The notes beneath the pieces are model-generated. The model saw only the letters and a list, made by a program, of their open reading frames with translations. It had not been told where the DNA came from and did no database searches. A program made the translations under genes and the position numbers. From Paenibacillus antarcticus (GTDB lineage: Bacteria > Bacillota > Bacilli > Paenibacillales > Paenibacillaceae), in contig NZ_LVJI01000054.1 in assembly GCF_001637225.1 (NCBI RefSeq), forward strand, positions 251,824-315,823: a stretch of 64,000 nt of DNA, in the 5' to 3' direction. Below, one piece after another: positions 8,551 through 17,423 of this stretch. Each line of letters opens with the position of its first letter. Positions within the stretch are counted from its first letter, which is position 1.

Positions 8551-9150
8551 ATGAAGCATGAGAAATCTTTAGATACTTATCTTCAGAAATCAGAATATAT
8601 TGATTATTCTAATTCGCACATACAAGAACTAATAATGTTATTTAATCTAGATACTGAGATTGAGCGAATAAGGGCAGCATTTGAATATGTTCGTGATGAG
8701 ATCAAACATTCATATGATATTAGAGCCCATGAAATTACTAGAAGAGCCTCTGAAGTCCTAGATAAAAAGCATGGTATTTGTTATGCCAAGTCTCACTTAT
8801 TAGCAGCTTTATTAAGAGGAATGGATATCCCTGCAGGTATTTGTTACCAACGCCTAACACTATATGACAAACCAAAAGATGGATATTGCGTACTTGCATT
8901 AAATACCGTCTACCTCAAAGGTTTAGGGAAATGGATTAGATTGGATGCAAGAGGTAATAAGGAAGGGATTAATGCTCAATTTTCTATTAATAAAGAGCAA
9001 CTAGCATTTTCGGTAAGGGAAGAATACGGAGAAAAAGACTATCTAGTTAACTACTATGAACCCCATCCAGACATAATCACAACATTGGAGGACAATTCTA
9101 ATTGCTTAGAGATGGTTCAAAAAGGATTACCTGTAGAACTGAGTGAGTGA
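8551..9150 (+). CDS. Transglutaminase-like protein lacking the catalytic His
   Basis: 199 residues, cytoplasmic. The transglutaminase-like papain-fold core is clear: Cys77 in KHGICYAKSHLLAALLRG, and Asp132 in GKWIRLDARGNK. In relatives the segment before the Asp reads HGLNAVYL. Here it is LALNTVYL, so the expected catalytic His is Leu115 (CTT, one change from CAT). The family uses a Cys-His-Asp triad for peptidase or transglutaminase chemistry, so this copy may be inactive or use another residue. It starts 3 nt after the preceding hypothetical gene. Confidence 0.75.
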   Translation: MKHEKSLDTYLQKSEYIDYSNSHIQELIMLFNLDTEIERIRAAFEYVRDEIKHSYDIRAHEITRRASEVLDKKHGICYAKSHLLAALLRGMDIPAGICYQRLTLYDKPKDGYCVLALNTVYLKGLGKWIRLDARGNKEGINAQFSINKEQLAFSVREEYGEKDYLVNYYEPHPDIITTLEDNSNCLEMVQKGLPVELSE

Positions 9151-9263
9151 TTCTATGACGGAAACAACTTCAGTTAACATAAAATTCATGCTTCTGATCG
9201 ACTAGAATCAGCAAGAGGACAATGTGATTTCATAGTAAGTTCTAAGAAGGATGGGAGGTTTCT

Positions 9264-10085
9264 ATGAATAAAACAATGATTCGTAATATGGTTGTATTCG
9301 TTATGGTTGTTGGTTTCAGTGGGTGGATAGGCGTTCTTGTGGACTCAGTACTTCCAGAGCAACCTAAAGGTGATACTCTCGGTATGGGGATATGGCTGGT
9401 ATTACCTATGTTAACTGCAATTACATTAATACTAATTTCAAAATTTGGTTGGACAGATATTGGCTTCAAGCCGAATTTCAAAGGAAATTCAAAATGGTAC
9501 TTAACTTCTATCTGGATTTATCCTGTTGTAACAGGCATCGTTGTGATAATCGGATCTACTACCCAATGGATTGACTTGTCCGGATTTAATCTCAAAGCTT
9601 TTATTTGGGCATTTAGCAGTACATTGTTAATTGGTTTTATTAAAAATATATTTGAAGAGACGGTTTGGCGAGGCTTTCTTACTTCACAACTTGTTAAATT
9701 AAATCTAAAGGATTGGAAAATTTATCTCATCGTAGGATTCGTTTGGGGGATATGGCATATTCCATATTACTTGGTCTTTCTGCAAGAGGCGGATTTGCAT
9801 ATGGTCTTACCTGTCAGCCGAGCTATATTTATCGTTGTAGCTATTATAACAATGACATGCTGGTCTGTTATGTATATTGAGCTTTATAGGGTAACCAAAT
9901 CAATTTGGCCGTGTGTTATATTACATACGGTAGAAGATTCACTGATTAATCCCTTAGTTTTATCAGGTTATATCAGTATAGCATCAGGTAAAGAAATTTT
10001 CATTTCCCCGATCAGCGGTATCATTACTTCAATTTTATATCTAGCCATTGGGTTTGGAATAAGAGCGTATAGAGACAACAAATAA
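9264..10085 (+). CDS. CPBP-family intramembrane metalloprotease
   Basis: 273 residues with about seven hydrophobic segments. The CPBP (Abi, Rce1-like) motifs are present: E131-E132-x-x-x-R136 (EETVWRGF), then W-x-x-WHIPYY with H165, and a later HTVEDS. Family members are membrane proteases linked to prenyl-protein processing or to bacteriocin self-immunity. No bacteriocin gene is adjacent. GGGAGG precedes the ATG. The gap before it (9151-9263) has no gene. Confidence 0.85.
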   Translation: MNKTMIRNMVVFVMVVGFSGWIGVLVDSVLPEQPKGDTLGMGIWLVLPMLTAITLILISKFGWTDIGFKPNFKGNSKWYLTSIWIYPVVTGIVVIIGSTTQWIDLSGFNLKAFIWAFSSTLLIGFIKNIFEETVWRGFLTSQLVKLNLKDWKIYLIVGFVWGIWHIPYYLVFLQEADLHMVLPVSRAIFIVVAIITMTCWSVMYIELYRVTKSIWPCVILHTVEDSLINPLVLSGYISIASGKEIFISPISGIITSILYLAIGFGIRAYRDNK

Positions 10086-10154
10086 ACACAGCTATCAAGT
10101 ATTAACAAACAACGAAAATGAAATTCAAATATTAAACGAATAGTTGGTGATGTG

Positions 10155-10319
10155 ATGTCTAATCAAGATGGTGGTTTTGTAGTTGGATGGGGGACGTTAG
10201 CTCTTATTAATGCAGGTTTAGCTCAAGGTAAGAATAGAAGTGGATTAAACTGGTTTTTAATATCGTTATTAGTAGGTCCAATTGCTACATTATTTATAGT
10301 AGTCTGGGATAGAAAGTAA
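10155..10319 (+). CDS. 54-residue membrane protein
   Basis: The frame ATG 10155 to TAA 10317-10319 encodes MSNQDGGFVVGWG...VWDRK. Residues about 8-24 and 33-51 are hydrophobic, and the second ends in positive charges (WDRK), so one or two membrane passes are likely. The ribosome site is weak (GGTGATGTG). The regular small-protein composition and the VGPIATLF motif suggest a genuine gene. Function unknown. Confidence 0.5.
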   Translation: MSNQDGGFVVGWGTLALINAGLAQGKNRSGLNWFLISLLVGPIATLFIVVWDRK

Positions 10320-10367
10320 TAGAAATAACAGAGATTACTCGGAACCATAGAAAGGAGAAACAATCAT

Positions 10368-11153
10368 ATGCAGAAAGATTTATCTTTAGATAGAAAAATA
10401 GTCATAGTAACTGGTGCTTCTCGTCTTAACGGCATTGGAGCAGCAGTGTGTAAAGCGTTGGCGAGTAAAGGGTTTGATATATATTTTACATATTGGACTC
10501 CCTATGATAGTGAGATGTCTTGGGGAATCAGTCCCAATGAACCACAATTGTTACAAGCAAACATTATAGAATACGGTGTACGGTGTAACAAATTGGAATT
10601 AGATCTTACTGATACATTGGCACCTGCTAAATTATTAGATACAGTGGAAGAAGAATTGGGGAAGGCATCCGTCTTAATCAACAATGCTACCTATTCCGTT
10701 GATGTAGGATACGATACATTAACTGCTGAAGTACTTGATAAACATTACCAAGTAAATATTCGTGGAACAATGTTATTAAGTGCGGAGTTTGCTAGTCGGT
10801 TTAGCCGTGCAAGAGGTGGGAGAATTATTAATTTAACTTCTGGACAATCGTTAGGACCGATGGCTGGAAATATAGCGTATGCTACTACTAAAGGAGCTGT
10901 TGATGCTTTCACGTTAACCTTGTCGGCTGAATTAGCTGGGAAAGGAATTACAGTCAATGCGGTGAATCCAGGACCAACCGATACAGGATGGATGGATGAT
11001 GGACTTAAGGATTATATTTTGACTAAATCTCCAATGGGTAGAATTGGAATGCCTCACGATGCAGCAAGATTAATTGCTTTTCTTGCAAGTGACGAAGCTG
11101 ATTGGGTAACCGGACAGATCATCCATTCAGAAGGTGGATTTCAGAGAGGTTAG
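10368..11153 (+). CDS. Short-chain dehydrogenase/reductase (SDR)
   Basis: 261 residues, classical SDR Rossmann enzyme. Cofactor motif TGASRLNGIG (about residues 15-24), NNAT stretch, catalytic Y171-x-x-x-K175 (YATTKGA), and C-terminal ASDEADWVTGQIIHSEGG typical of 3-oxoacyl-ACP-reductase-like members. Substrate cannot be told from sequence. AAGGAG precedes the ATG. It stands alone; no terminator is seen after it. Confidence 0.88.
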   Translation: MQKDLSLDRKIVIVTGASRLNGIGAAVCKALASKGFDIYFTYWTPYDSEMSWGISPNEPQLLQANIIEYGVRCNKLELDLTDTLAPAKLLDTVEEELGKASVLINNATYSVDVGYDTLTAEVLDKHYQVNIRGTMLLSAEFASRFSRARGGRIINLTSGQSLGPMAGNIAYATTKGAVDAFTLTLSAELAGKGITVNAVNPGPTDTGWMDDGLKDYILTKSPMGRIGMPHDAARLIAFLASDEADWVTGQIIHSEGGFQRG

Positions 11154-11164
11154 TATATAGTTCG

Positions 11165-11194
11165 GATCAATACTGATCAATACTGATCAATAAT
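11165..11194. repeat. Short tandem repeat of GATCAATACT
   Basis: Two exact 10-bp units followed by a third diverged unit just after the SDR gene. It could be a slippage repeat. Confidence 0.6.
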
Positions 11195-11277
11195 ACTTCT
11201 TATAAATTCGTAGTAGTTATCACATTATATTGTTTAACATTTTGGCTTTGTATTTTATTTTCAATTTACAAGACAAT

Positions 11278-11313
11278 TTGACTTCACGAAATTGAAGTAA
11301 TACAATAGTTTTA
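11278..11313 (+). promoter_or_regulatory. Promoter and operator of a probably leaderless ArsR gene
   Basis: TTGACT (11278-11283) and TACAAT (11301-11306) are 17 bp apart, and the ATG begins 7 nt after the -10 box, where transcription should start. The spacer holds an inverted repeat, ACTTCA at 11281-11286 and TGAAGT at 11293-11298, well placed for autorepression. No ribosome site is present. Confidence 0.65.
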
Positions 11314-11609
11314 TGACTATCGAACAATATTCTTTAAAAGATGATGAAAAACGGGTTAAGATTTTCAAGGCATTAGCAGAATTGAAACGAATTGAAATGA
11401 TTCGTTATCTTCATCACCATCGGGATAACAACACATGTGGGTCCATCGGTGAATCCATGGCGATGGATAAATCCAATGTGTCGTACCATCTCAAGATTCT
11501 ATATGAAGCTGATTTAGTAAGTGTTACACGAATAGGTCAGAATAAGAACAGTCAGCTTCGAGAAGATACGTTTGCCGAGTTGTTACCGGGTTTCTTGGAC
11601 AGGTTATAA
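11313..11609 (+). CDS. ArsR-type winged-helix regulator
   Basis: 98 residues. Winged helix-turn-helix with the ArsR pattern (FKALAELKRIEMIRYL, then SNVSYHLKILYEADLVSVTRIGQNK). No obvious metal-binding CVC motif, so the signal is not evident. The gene has a strong promoter placed so close that the message should begin at the ATG itself. It precedes an MDR oxidoreductase and an aldehyde dehydrogenase, which it may control, although the inverted repeat is seen only at its own promoter. Confidence 0.8.
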   Translation: MTIEQYSLKDDEKRVKIFKALAELKRIEMIRYLHHHRDNNTCGSIGESMAMDKSNVSYHLKILYEADLVSVTRIGQNKNSQLREDTFAELLPGFLDRL

Positions 11610-11764
11610 TATGTCCGGAAGCCCATTATTTTTTGATTATAATTTGAAAGTTTTAGAACTGTCTGATAATGGAGTTGCGATAGTCATGATCGTACGGCTT
11701 GCTCAATTAATGGGTAATAGTTAAACATAGTATCAAAAATATAAAATTATGGAGTAGTGATCAT

Positions 11765-12790
11765 ATGAATCAGCAATTTAAAAATAAACAAATCCTGTTA
11801 ACTTCACGTCCTGTAGGCATGCCAACACAAGGGAATTTTGAGTTCAAAGAAATTCCTGTTGCAAATGCACAAGAGGGCCAGGTTGTTGTACGTACTTTGT
11901 ACTTGTCGGTAGATCCTTACATGCGTGGAAGAATGAGTGATGCTAAATCCTATATTCCTCCATTTCAGATTAATGAAGTGATTGCCGGTGGGAGTGTGGG
12001 AGAAATTGTAGAATCTAAATCGGATCTCTACAAAGCTGGAGACAAAATTATCGGTATGTTGGGTTGGCAGTTATACAATACAGTGGATGCTAAGACGGTA
12101 ACCAAAATCGATGAGTCGATTGCTCCTGTGTCGGCATACTTAAGTGTTCTTGGATTGACAGGCCTTACAGCTTATTTCGGGTTACTTGATATCGGTCAGC
12201 CGAAAGAAGGAGAGACAGTCGTTGTATCTGGTGCTGCGGGTTCTGTGGGTATGTTTGTTGGACAGATCGCCAAAATCAAAGGGGCGCGTGTCGTTGGTAT
12301 TGCAGGCACTGATGATAAATGCGACTATTTGAAAAATGAACTTGGCTTTGATGCGGTTATTAATTATAAAACAACGAAGAATCTAGGTCAGGCTTTGGAA
12401 GAAGCATGTCCGAATGGTGTCGATGTCTATTTTGACAATGTAGGTGGTTCTATCTCTGATGCAGTGATGAATTTACTAAATGATCATGCACGTATTCCAC
12501 TATGTGGAGCAATTTCTTCATACAATAGTACTGACGGGGACATGGGTCCACGTATTCAGACTAGATTGATTAAGACCCGTTCCCTTATTAAAGGATTCGT
12601 TCTCAGTGATTATGCATCTCGACAGTCAGAAGGACTTCAGGAGCTAGGGAAATGGCTGACAGAGGGTAAATTAAAGTATGAAGAAACGGTTGTGGATGGT
12701 TTCGATAACGTGATTGAAGCATTCCTACAATTGTTCCAAGGTGCGAACCTAGGTAAAATGCTGGTCAAAGTGAGCGATTCAGAGAAATAA
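11765..12790 (+). CDS. Zinc-independent MDR-family NADP-dependent oxidoreductase
   Basis: 341 residues. N-terminal GroES-like part with LSVDPYMRGRM, then a Rossmann domain with SGAAGSVGMFVGQIAK for NADP(H). This is the leukotriene B4 dehydrogenase / CurA-YfmJ group, which reduces the double bond of alpha,beta-unsaturated carbonyls such as alkenals. The zinc ligands of alcohol dehydrogenases are absent, as expected. It is followed after 25 nt by an aldehyde dehydrogenase, so together they could clear reactive aldehydes. Confidence 0.9.
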   Translation: MNQQFKNKQILLTSRPVGMPTQGNFEFKEIPVANAQEGQVVVRTLYLSVDPYMRGRMSDAKSYIPPFQINEVIAGGSVGEIVESKSDLYKAGDKIIGMLGWQLYNTVDAKTVTKIDESIAPVSAYLSVLGLTGLTAYFGLLDIGQPKEGETVVVSGAAGSVGMFVGQIAKIKGARVVGIAGTDDKCDYLKNELGFDAVINYKTTKNLGQALEEACPNGVDVYFDNVGGSISDAVMNLLNDHARIPLCGAISSYNSTDGDMGPRIQTRLIKTRSLIKGFVLSDYASRQSEGLQELGKWLTEGKLKYEETVVDGFDNVIEAFLQLFQGANLGKMLVKVSDSEK

Positions 12791-12815
12791 TATAACCACA
12801 AAGAGGAGAATACGC

Positions 12816-14120
12816 ATGGAAAATTACGAGAATCTAGCTAAACAACAGCGCGCATTCTTCCTTACCGGTCAAACAAAGCCAATAGATTTTCGTATAAACT
12901 CGCTGAATACATTGCAGAATGCGATTAACAAACACGAGAAGGAGATCCTTGCTGCATTAAGAAAGGATTTGAACAAATCCGAAGTAGAAGGGTACGCCAC
13001 TGAAATTAAAATCGTACTTGAAGAAATTAAATTCTCACTCGAAAATTTAAAAGGATGGATGCAGCCTAAGAAAGTAGACACACCTAGCTTCCTTACGGGT
13101 GCTTCTAGTGTCATCTATCCTGAGCCATATGGGGTGGCACTCATTATTGCACCATGGAACTATCCGTTCCAACTAGCGATTGCACCTTTGATTGGAGCCA
13201 TGGCAGCAGGCAACTGTGCGGTATTGAAGCCATCCGAGTTCACGCCAAGTACATCCAAAGTGCTTGCTACACTCGTTAGAGAAAATTTCCCTGATGATTA
13301 TATTGCGGTAGTTGAAGGCGAAGTGGAGACGAGTACGGCGCTGCTTAAGGAGCAGTTCGACTACATCTTCTTTACAGGTAGTACTCCTGTTGGGAAGGTG
13401 GTCATGGAAGCCGCAGCTAAACATCTAACGCCCGTTACACTAGAGCTTGGCGGAAAAAGTCCCTGCATCGTACACAGCGATGCGCAGATTACAACTGCTG
13501 CTAAGCGGATTGCAAGAGGAAAGTTCCTGAATGCGGGACAAACCTGTGTAGCCCCAGATTATATTCTGGTTCAACGTCAGGTGAAAGAGCAATTCCTAGA
13601 TGAATTAAAAGATGCTATTCAGGATTTATATGGTGAAGATATTTCTCGAAATCCGGATTTCCCCAAAGTGGTCAATGAGAAACAGTTCAAGCGCCTGAGT
13701 ACCTTCTTAAAGGATGGTACGTTATATTTTGGCGGCAGAACGGATTCATCTCGGAACTTCATTGAGCCAACGGTGTTAGATCAGATTGCATGGACCGATC
13801 CTGTAATGAAGGATGAAATATTCGGACCCATTCTTCCCGTGATTGTGTACGACGAGTTGTCAGAGATTATTGAAGAAATTACGAAGCGCCCGAAACCTTT
13901 AGCGCTGTATATTTTCTCTGAAAGTGAAGCAGTGCAGGATCAGATTCTGAGCAGTGTTTCATTTGGTGGTGGCTGCATAAATGAAACGCTTGCGCATCTG
14001 ACTTCTCCCTACCTACCCTTTGGTGGTGTAGGTGAGAGTGGTATGGGTTCTTACCACGGTCAGGTTAGTTTTGATACATTCTCCCATCGCAAAAGTGTCT
14101 TGAAACGTAAAGCGGAATAA
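12816..14120 (+). CDS. Class 3-type aldehyde dehydrogenase
   Basis: 434 residues. NAD(P)-dependent oxidation of aldehydes to acids. Motifs: IIAPWNYPFQLAI, LKPSE, FTGSTPVGK, catalytic-region Glu in ELGGKSPCIVH and catalytic Cys in NAGQTCVAPDY. It resembles YwdH/AldX. The protein stops at SHRKSVLKRKAE, about 20-25 residues before the usual end of this family, so the C-terminal tail is shortened. AGAGGAG precedes the ATG. Operon partner of the MDR oxidoreductase. Confidence 0.92.
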   Translation: MENYENLAKQQRAFFLTGQTKPIDFRINSLNTLQNAINKHEKEILAALRKDLNKSEVEGYATEIKIVLEEIKFSLENLKGWMQPKKVDTPSFLTGASSVIYPEPYGVALIIAPWNYPFQLAIAPLIGAMAAGNCAVLKPSEFTPSTSKVLATLVRENFPDDYIAVVEGEVETSTALLKEQFDYIFFTGSTPVGKVVMEAAAKHLTPVTLELGGKSPCIVHSDAQITTAAKRIARGKFLNAGQTCVAPDYILVQRQVKEQFLDELKDAIQDLYGEDISRNPDFPKVVNEKQFKRLSTFLKDGTLYFGGRTDSSRNFIEPTVLDQIAWTDPVMKDEIFGPILPVIVYDELSEIIEEITKRPKPLALYIFSESEAVQDQILSSVSFGGGCINETLAHLTSPYLPFGGVGESGMGSYHGQVSFDTFSHRKSVLKRKAE

Positions 14121-14154
14121 TATTTGCCATAAGCATGTCTCCATAAAGAACGAG

Positions 14155-14187
14155 AAAAAGCCCCATCGGCGAATGATGGGGCTTTTT
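14155..14187 (+). terminator. Strong rho-independent terminator
   Basis: AAAAAGCCCCATC (14155-14167) pairs perfectly with GATGGGGCTTTTT (14175-14187). It ends the MDR-aldehyde dehydrogenase operon and has A and T runs on both sides, so it could work in both directions. Confidence 0.92.
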
Positions 14188-14329
14188 ATTGTGTTAAAGC
14201 TTCTAGTAATAAAGGTAATGCAAACCTCAATTAAATGGGATACAATTCCAAATAGGAACTTGATTAAACAGACATACTCAATTCACATAGTAGTCATTAA
14301 AATTAGCTAGAACAATCAGATTTGGGAAT

Positions 14330-14632
14330 TTGATCCATGTAAGTTGGACATACGGATTTGTCGTTAATGATGGGAAGATATTTGGATTAACTGATGAAGT
14401 TGTTGAGGAATCCTTTCTTGGTTATGAAATTGGAGAAGTAACCTACTACTCTGATATCGAAGGATCGTATAGTGGCAATTTTTCAAATGAATTGCCTGTA
14501 GGTACTTTGTACTTCACTATACAGGGAATTGCACCTGAAGAAGCGATTGCTGTGAAAAAGGACGGATTTTATGTTAAAGCAACGTATGGGGGTGAATATT
14601 CCGGAGGGAGAGAGAAGAGTAGCATTCAGTAA
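14330..14632 (+). CDS. Hypothetical protein with weak start signals
   Basis: 100 residues from a TTG codon without a ribosome site. The frame is open upstream to a stop at 14291. The protein (HVSWTYGFVVNDGKIFGLTDEVV ... EIGEVTYYSDIEGSYSGN) is soluble, with beta-rich character. Lack of start signals suggests a lost 5' end or a non-canonical start. No recognised family. An HAD phosphatase gene begins 51 nt later. Confidence 0.4.
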   Translation: MIHVSWTYGFVVNDGKIFGLTDEVVEESFLGYEIGEVTYYSDIEGSYSGNFSNELPVGTLYFTIQGIAPEEAIAVKKDGFYVKATYGGEYSGGREKSSIQ

Positions 14633-14683
14633 AAAGTCTTCCAAGGATGGAATTACGAAGATCTTTATAAGGAGGTGATATCA

Positions 14684-15463
14684 ATGAAGTTTTCGACGAT
14701 TGTCCTAGATCTGGATGGCACGCTTTTAAATTCTATGAAGCAAGTCTCTGAAAGGAATTTGGTAGCTATTCTTAACTGTTATAACAAGGGAATGAGAATT
14801 ATCTTTGCAACGGCTCGTCCACCAAGAGCTGTTAGGTGGTTTCTTCCAGAACAGTTGTTGGATATAGGATCATTTGTGTACTATAACGGAGCACAAGTAA
14901 TCTGCAGAAAATCGAATACAGAATTTAATGAATCAATTCCTTCTTCTATCACTTCTGAAATTCTAGATTATTGCTTGAATCATGATCCAGAAGTTGAACT
15001 GACAATGGAAGTTAGGGATGAATGGTTTAGCTTAAGGGAACTCGACTATTCTACGAGAATGAATGTAAAGGCTAATCCTATCGTTAAATCACTTGAAGAG
15101 TTGAAACAACATGATGCTACAAAGATATTACTCTCAGGATGTAATCAGATTCAAGCTCTTACCTGGAAGTTTGGTCAGCAAGTAAACATTGTGGTTACGG
15201 ACAATAATCAACTTATTCAAATTATGCCATTGAATGCATCGAAAGAGCGAGCAATAACTAGATTATGCAATATTTACGGTGTAGGGCTGGATTCAGTGAT
15301 AATATTTGGAGATGATCATAACGATTTAGGGCTGTTCGAGACCCCTGTATATTCAATTGCTATGGGAAATTCGATAATTGAATTGAAGGAAATTGCTGAT
15401 GAAATAACAGAAAGTAATGATCAAGATGGGGTAGCAATAATCTTAGAAAGATTGTGTAGGTAA
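14684..15463 (+). CDS. HAD-superfamily Cof-type hydrolase
   Basis: 259 residues from ATG 14684, chosen because AGGAGGTGAT ends about 5 nt upstream; the in-frame GTG at 14675 overlaps that site. Motif I is DLDGTLLNS (Asp nucleophile and general acid), followed by the Cof-type cap, then the late Lys and GDDHNDLGLFE with metal-binding acids. Such enzymes dephosphorylate sugar phosphates or flavin and pyridoxal phosphates. Substrate unknown. Confidence 0.88.
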   Translation: MKFSTIVLDLDGTLLNSMKQVSERNLVAILNCYNKGMRIIFATARPPRAVRWFLPEQLLDIGSFVYYNGAQVICRKSNTEFNESIPSSITSEILDYCLNHDPEVELTMEVRDEWFSLRELDYSTRMNVKANPIVKSLEELKQHDATKILLSGCNQIQALTWKFGQQVNIVVTDNNQLIQIMPLNASKERAITRLCNIYGVGLDSVIIFGDDHNDLGLFETPVYSIAMGNSIIELKEIADEITESNDQDGVAIILERLCR

Positions 15464-15498
15464 TGCAGAGAGAGATCATAAGAAAGACGTGAAAATGA

Positions 15499-16107
15499 AT
15501 GAGCAAAGAACCATTAAGAAGATCATTAGTGATTATTCTTCATGAGATTTATGGAGTTAATAATCATATTCAATTATTTAGTGAAATGATAATGAATCAA
15601 GGATTTGATGTGCTTGTTCCTGATTTAATACATAGGGATTCATTTTCTTATGATCAAGAGGAAACCGCATATGAATATTTCATGAATGAAATTGGATTTG
15701 AAAGCTCATTAAGAGAAGTTAAAGAAGTAGTGGAAGTAAATAAAGAGAAGTATGATCAGATATTTATCATTGGATTTAGTGTTGGTGCAACAATAGCTTG
15801 GATGTGTAGCGAATACGAGGTTGAAGGAATTATTGGATATTACGGGTCAAGAATTAGAAATTATAAAGATATAGAGCCTAAATGTCCGGTCTTGTTATTT
15901 TTTGCAAACAATGAGAGATCATTTAATGTATTGGATTTAGAGCAGGAACTGAAGCTGAAGAAGAATACTTTAATAAAGATTATTGAGGCTGAGCATGGTT
16001 ACATGAATCCATTCTACCTAACTCATAACATCAAAGAATATAAGAATTGTATAGAGAGTAGTTTGAATTTTCTTGAGCAAATTGAAGAAGAAGCAGCCAC
16101 CCGATAA
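15499..16107 (+). CDS. Dienelactone-hydrolase-like alpha/beta hydrolase
   Basis: 202 residues. Begins VIILHEIYGVNNHI, the oxyanion-side signature of the DLH family. The nucleophile elbow is GFSVGA, so Ser stands where classic dienelactone hydrolases have Cys, and the His is likely in EAEHGYMNPF. Cytoplasmic hydrolase of unknown substrate. Follows the HAD gene by 35 nt and may be cotranscribed. Confidence 0.78.
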   Translation: MSKEPLRRSLVIILHEIYGVNNHIQLFSEMIMNQGFDVLVPDLIHRDSFSYDQEETAYEYFMNEIGFESSLREVKEVVEVNKEKYDQIFIIGFSVGATIAWMCSEYEVEGIIGYYGSRIRNYKDIEPKCPVLLFFANNERSFNVLDLEQELKLKKNTLIKIIEAEHGYMNPFYLTHNIKEYKNCIESSLNFLEQIEEEAATR

Positions 16108-16235
16108 ACCACTATGAAGGGGAATTGATTAAGAACCGGGAATCTTTTGCTAGAATTGATGCAATTAATGTAGTGCATCATATTTAGAAACATTTGATAG
16201 GTATTTATTTATGAAGGTAGGCTCAGCCAGCACAA

Positions 16236-16272
16236 GAACCTACCTTAGTTAATAGCTATCTAAGGCAGGTTC
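16236..16272. repeat. Intergenic hairpin, copy 2 of a repeated element
   Basis: GAACCTACCTTAG (16236-16248) pairs with CTAAGGCAGGTTC (16260-16272) at 12 of 13 positions. It shares the loop AGCTATCTAAGGC with the hairpin at 8188-8240. A further GGTAGG at about 16215 could pair with the left arm instead. No gene is seen in 16108-16352. Confidence 0.65.
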
Positions 16273-16352
16273 GTAACGCAGATATCTATCGTTTTCACAT
16301 AGACTTAAAGAGTATAAACAGTTAACAGCGTATTTACTTAGTGCTAATAAGT

Positions 16353-17375
16353 TTAGTCTATGACAGTTGGGAGGATATGTTCTTTAATCAGTGTCCATCG
16401 ATCACGAGGATTCAAGATGAATTCTGACGTAATGGCTACGACTAAGTCTAATTCTGGGATGCAACAAATGACATTACCACCATCGCCTAGTGCTAAGTAT
16501 GCGAATACGTCCGCCTCTTCCCGTAGCCACCATAGATAACCGTAATTATTGGGGTTCATCGCTGTTGATTCGTCAATCCATGACTTGGAAATAATCTGAT
16601 TATTATTCCAAATACCACGGTTTAGATAAAGCAAACCAAAACGCGCCATATCACGTGGACTCAACGTTAGTCCCCATCCTCCTGTAGAGATACCGTGTGG
16701 GTCGTAAACCCATCCTTTCACATTGCTCCCGAATAAATCATCAAAACCAAATGATGTCATTTCATAATCTGGGATTTCTTTCATTCCGATGGGTTTAAAT
16801 AAGTGTTCGTTCGCAAACTCACGGGCACTTTTTCCTGTGCTACGTGTGAGGATGGATGAAAGTAGATGTGCCCCGGCAGTAGAATACTTGAAAGTTCCAA
16901 TACTCCCAGACTGACCAAGCATAGCCAATGTATACTTTATCCAGTCAGGTTCTTTACACATCTTGTCCAGCGGTTCTTCCCAGTCCTCAAATGGATAGGG
17001 AGCTGTCATCGTGAGTAGGTGGCGAATGGTGATTTCTTGTTTCTGTCTATCAGCTGCATCGAGAACATATTCGGGAAAGAAGTCCAGTACCTTCTGTTCT
17101 ATATTTTTTATATATTTTGCATCTATGGCAATACCAATGAGGGCAGATATGATACTTTTTGTTACAGAAGCCACATGATGAGTAGTATCAGGGCCGTAGC
17201 CATTGTAATATCTTTCATAAGCAATAGATCCATTTCTCACAACAATAATACTATTGATATTGCTATACTCTGATGTTATCACAGGTTTAAGCTCTGAAAG
17301 TTTATCAGAGTCCATTCTCAATTTTGCTGGTTCTAAGGCTTGCCATTCCGTAGTTGGGCAGTTGCTTCTTAACAA
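16353..17375 (-). CDS. Beta-lactamase-fold serine hydrolase
   Basis: 340 residues, TTG start with AGGAGG 8 nt upstream. Class C beta-lactamase/esterase fold: S70-V-T-K73 (catalytic Ser and Lys) and Y164-S-T as the second motif. No signal peptide, so it acts in the cytoplasm as an esterase or amidase, not as a secreted beta-lactamase. It follows a MerR regulator gene by 48 nt on the same strand, so the two form an operon and the regulator's ligand may be related to its substrate. Confidence 0.87.
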   Translation of the reverse strand: MLRSNCPTTEWQALEPAKLRMDSDKLSELKPVITSEYSNINSIIVVRNGSIAYERYYNGYGPDTTHHVASVTKSIISALIGIAIDAKYIKNIEQKVLDFFPEYVLDAADRQKQEITIRHLLTMTAPYPFEDWEEPLDKMCKEPDWIKYTLAMLGQSGSIGTFKYSTAGAHLLSSILTRSTGKSAREFANEHLFKPIGMKEIPDYEMTSFGFDDLFGSNVKGWVYDPHGISTGGWGLTLSPRDMARFGLLYLNRGIWNNNQIISKSWIDESTAMNPNNYGYLWWLREEADVFAYLALGDGGNVICCIPELDLVVAITSEFILNPRDRWTLIKEHILPTVID

Positions 17376-17423
17376 TATAAATACCTCCTATTAGATGTAT
17401 TGTTTAGCGTGCGTTAGGGGATA

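Noticed and set aside
9264..10319. Bacteriocin immunity locus around the CPBP protease
   Set aside because: No bacteriocin precursor, transporter or modification enzyme is encoded nearby, and the small 54-residue protein has no leader motif.
11611..11724. 37-codon frame (ATG 11611) between the ArsR and MDR genes
   Set aside because: No ribosome site and no recognisable sequence; likely chance, though a remnant of a lost gene cannot be excluded.
16353..17375. Beta-lactamase resistance gene
   Set aside because: It has no export signal and sits with a MerR regulator, so a cytoplasmic esterase or amidase is more likely.
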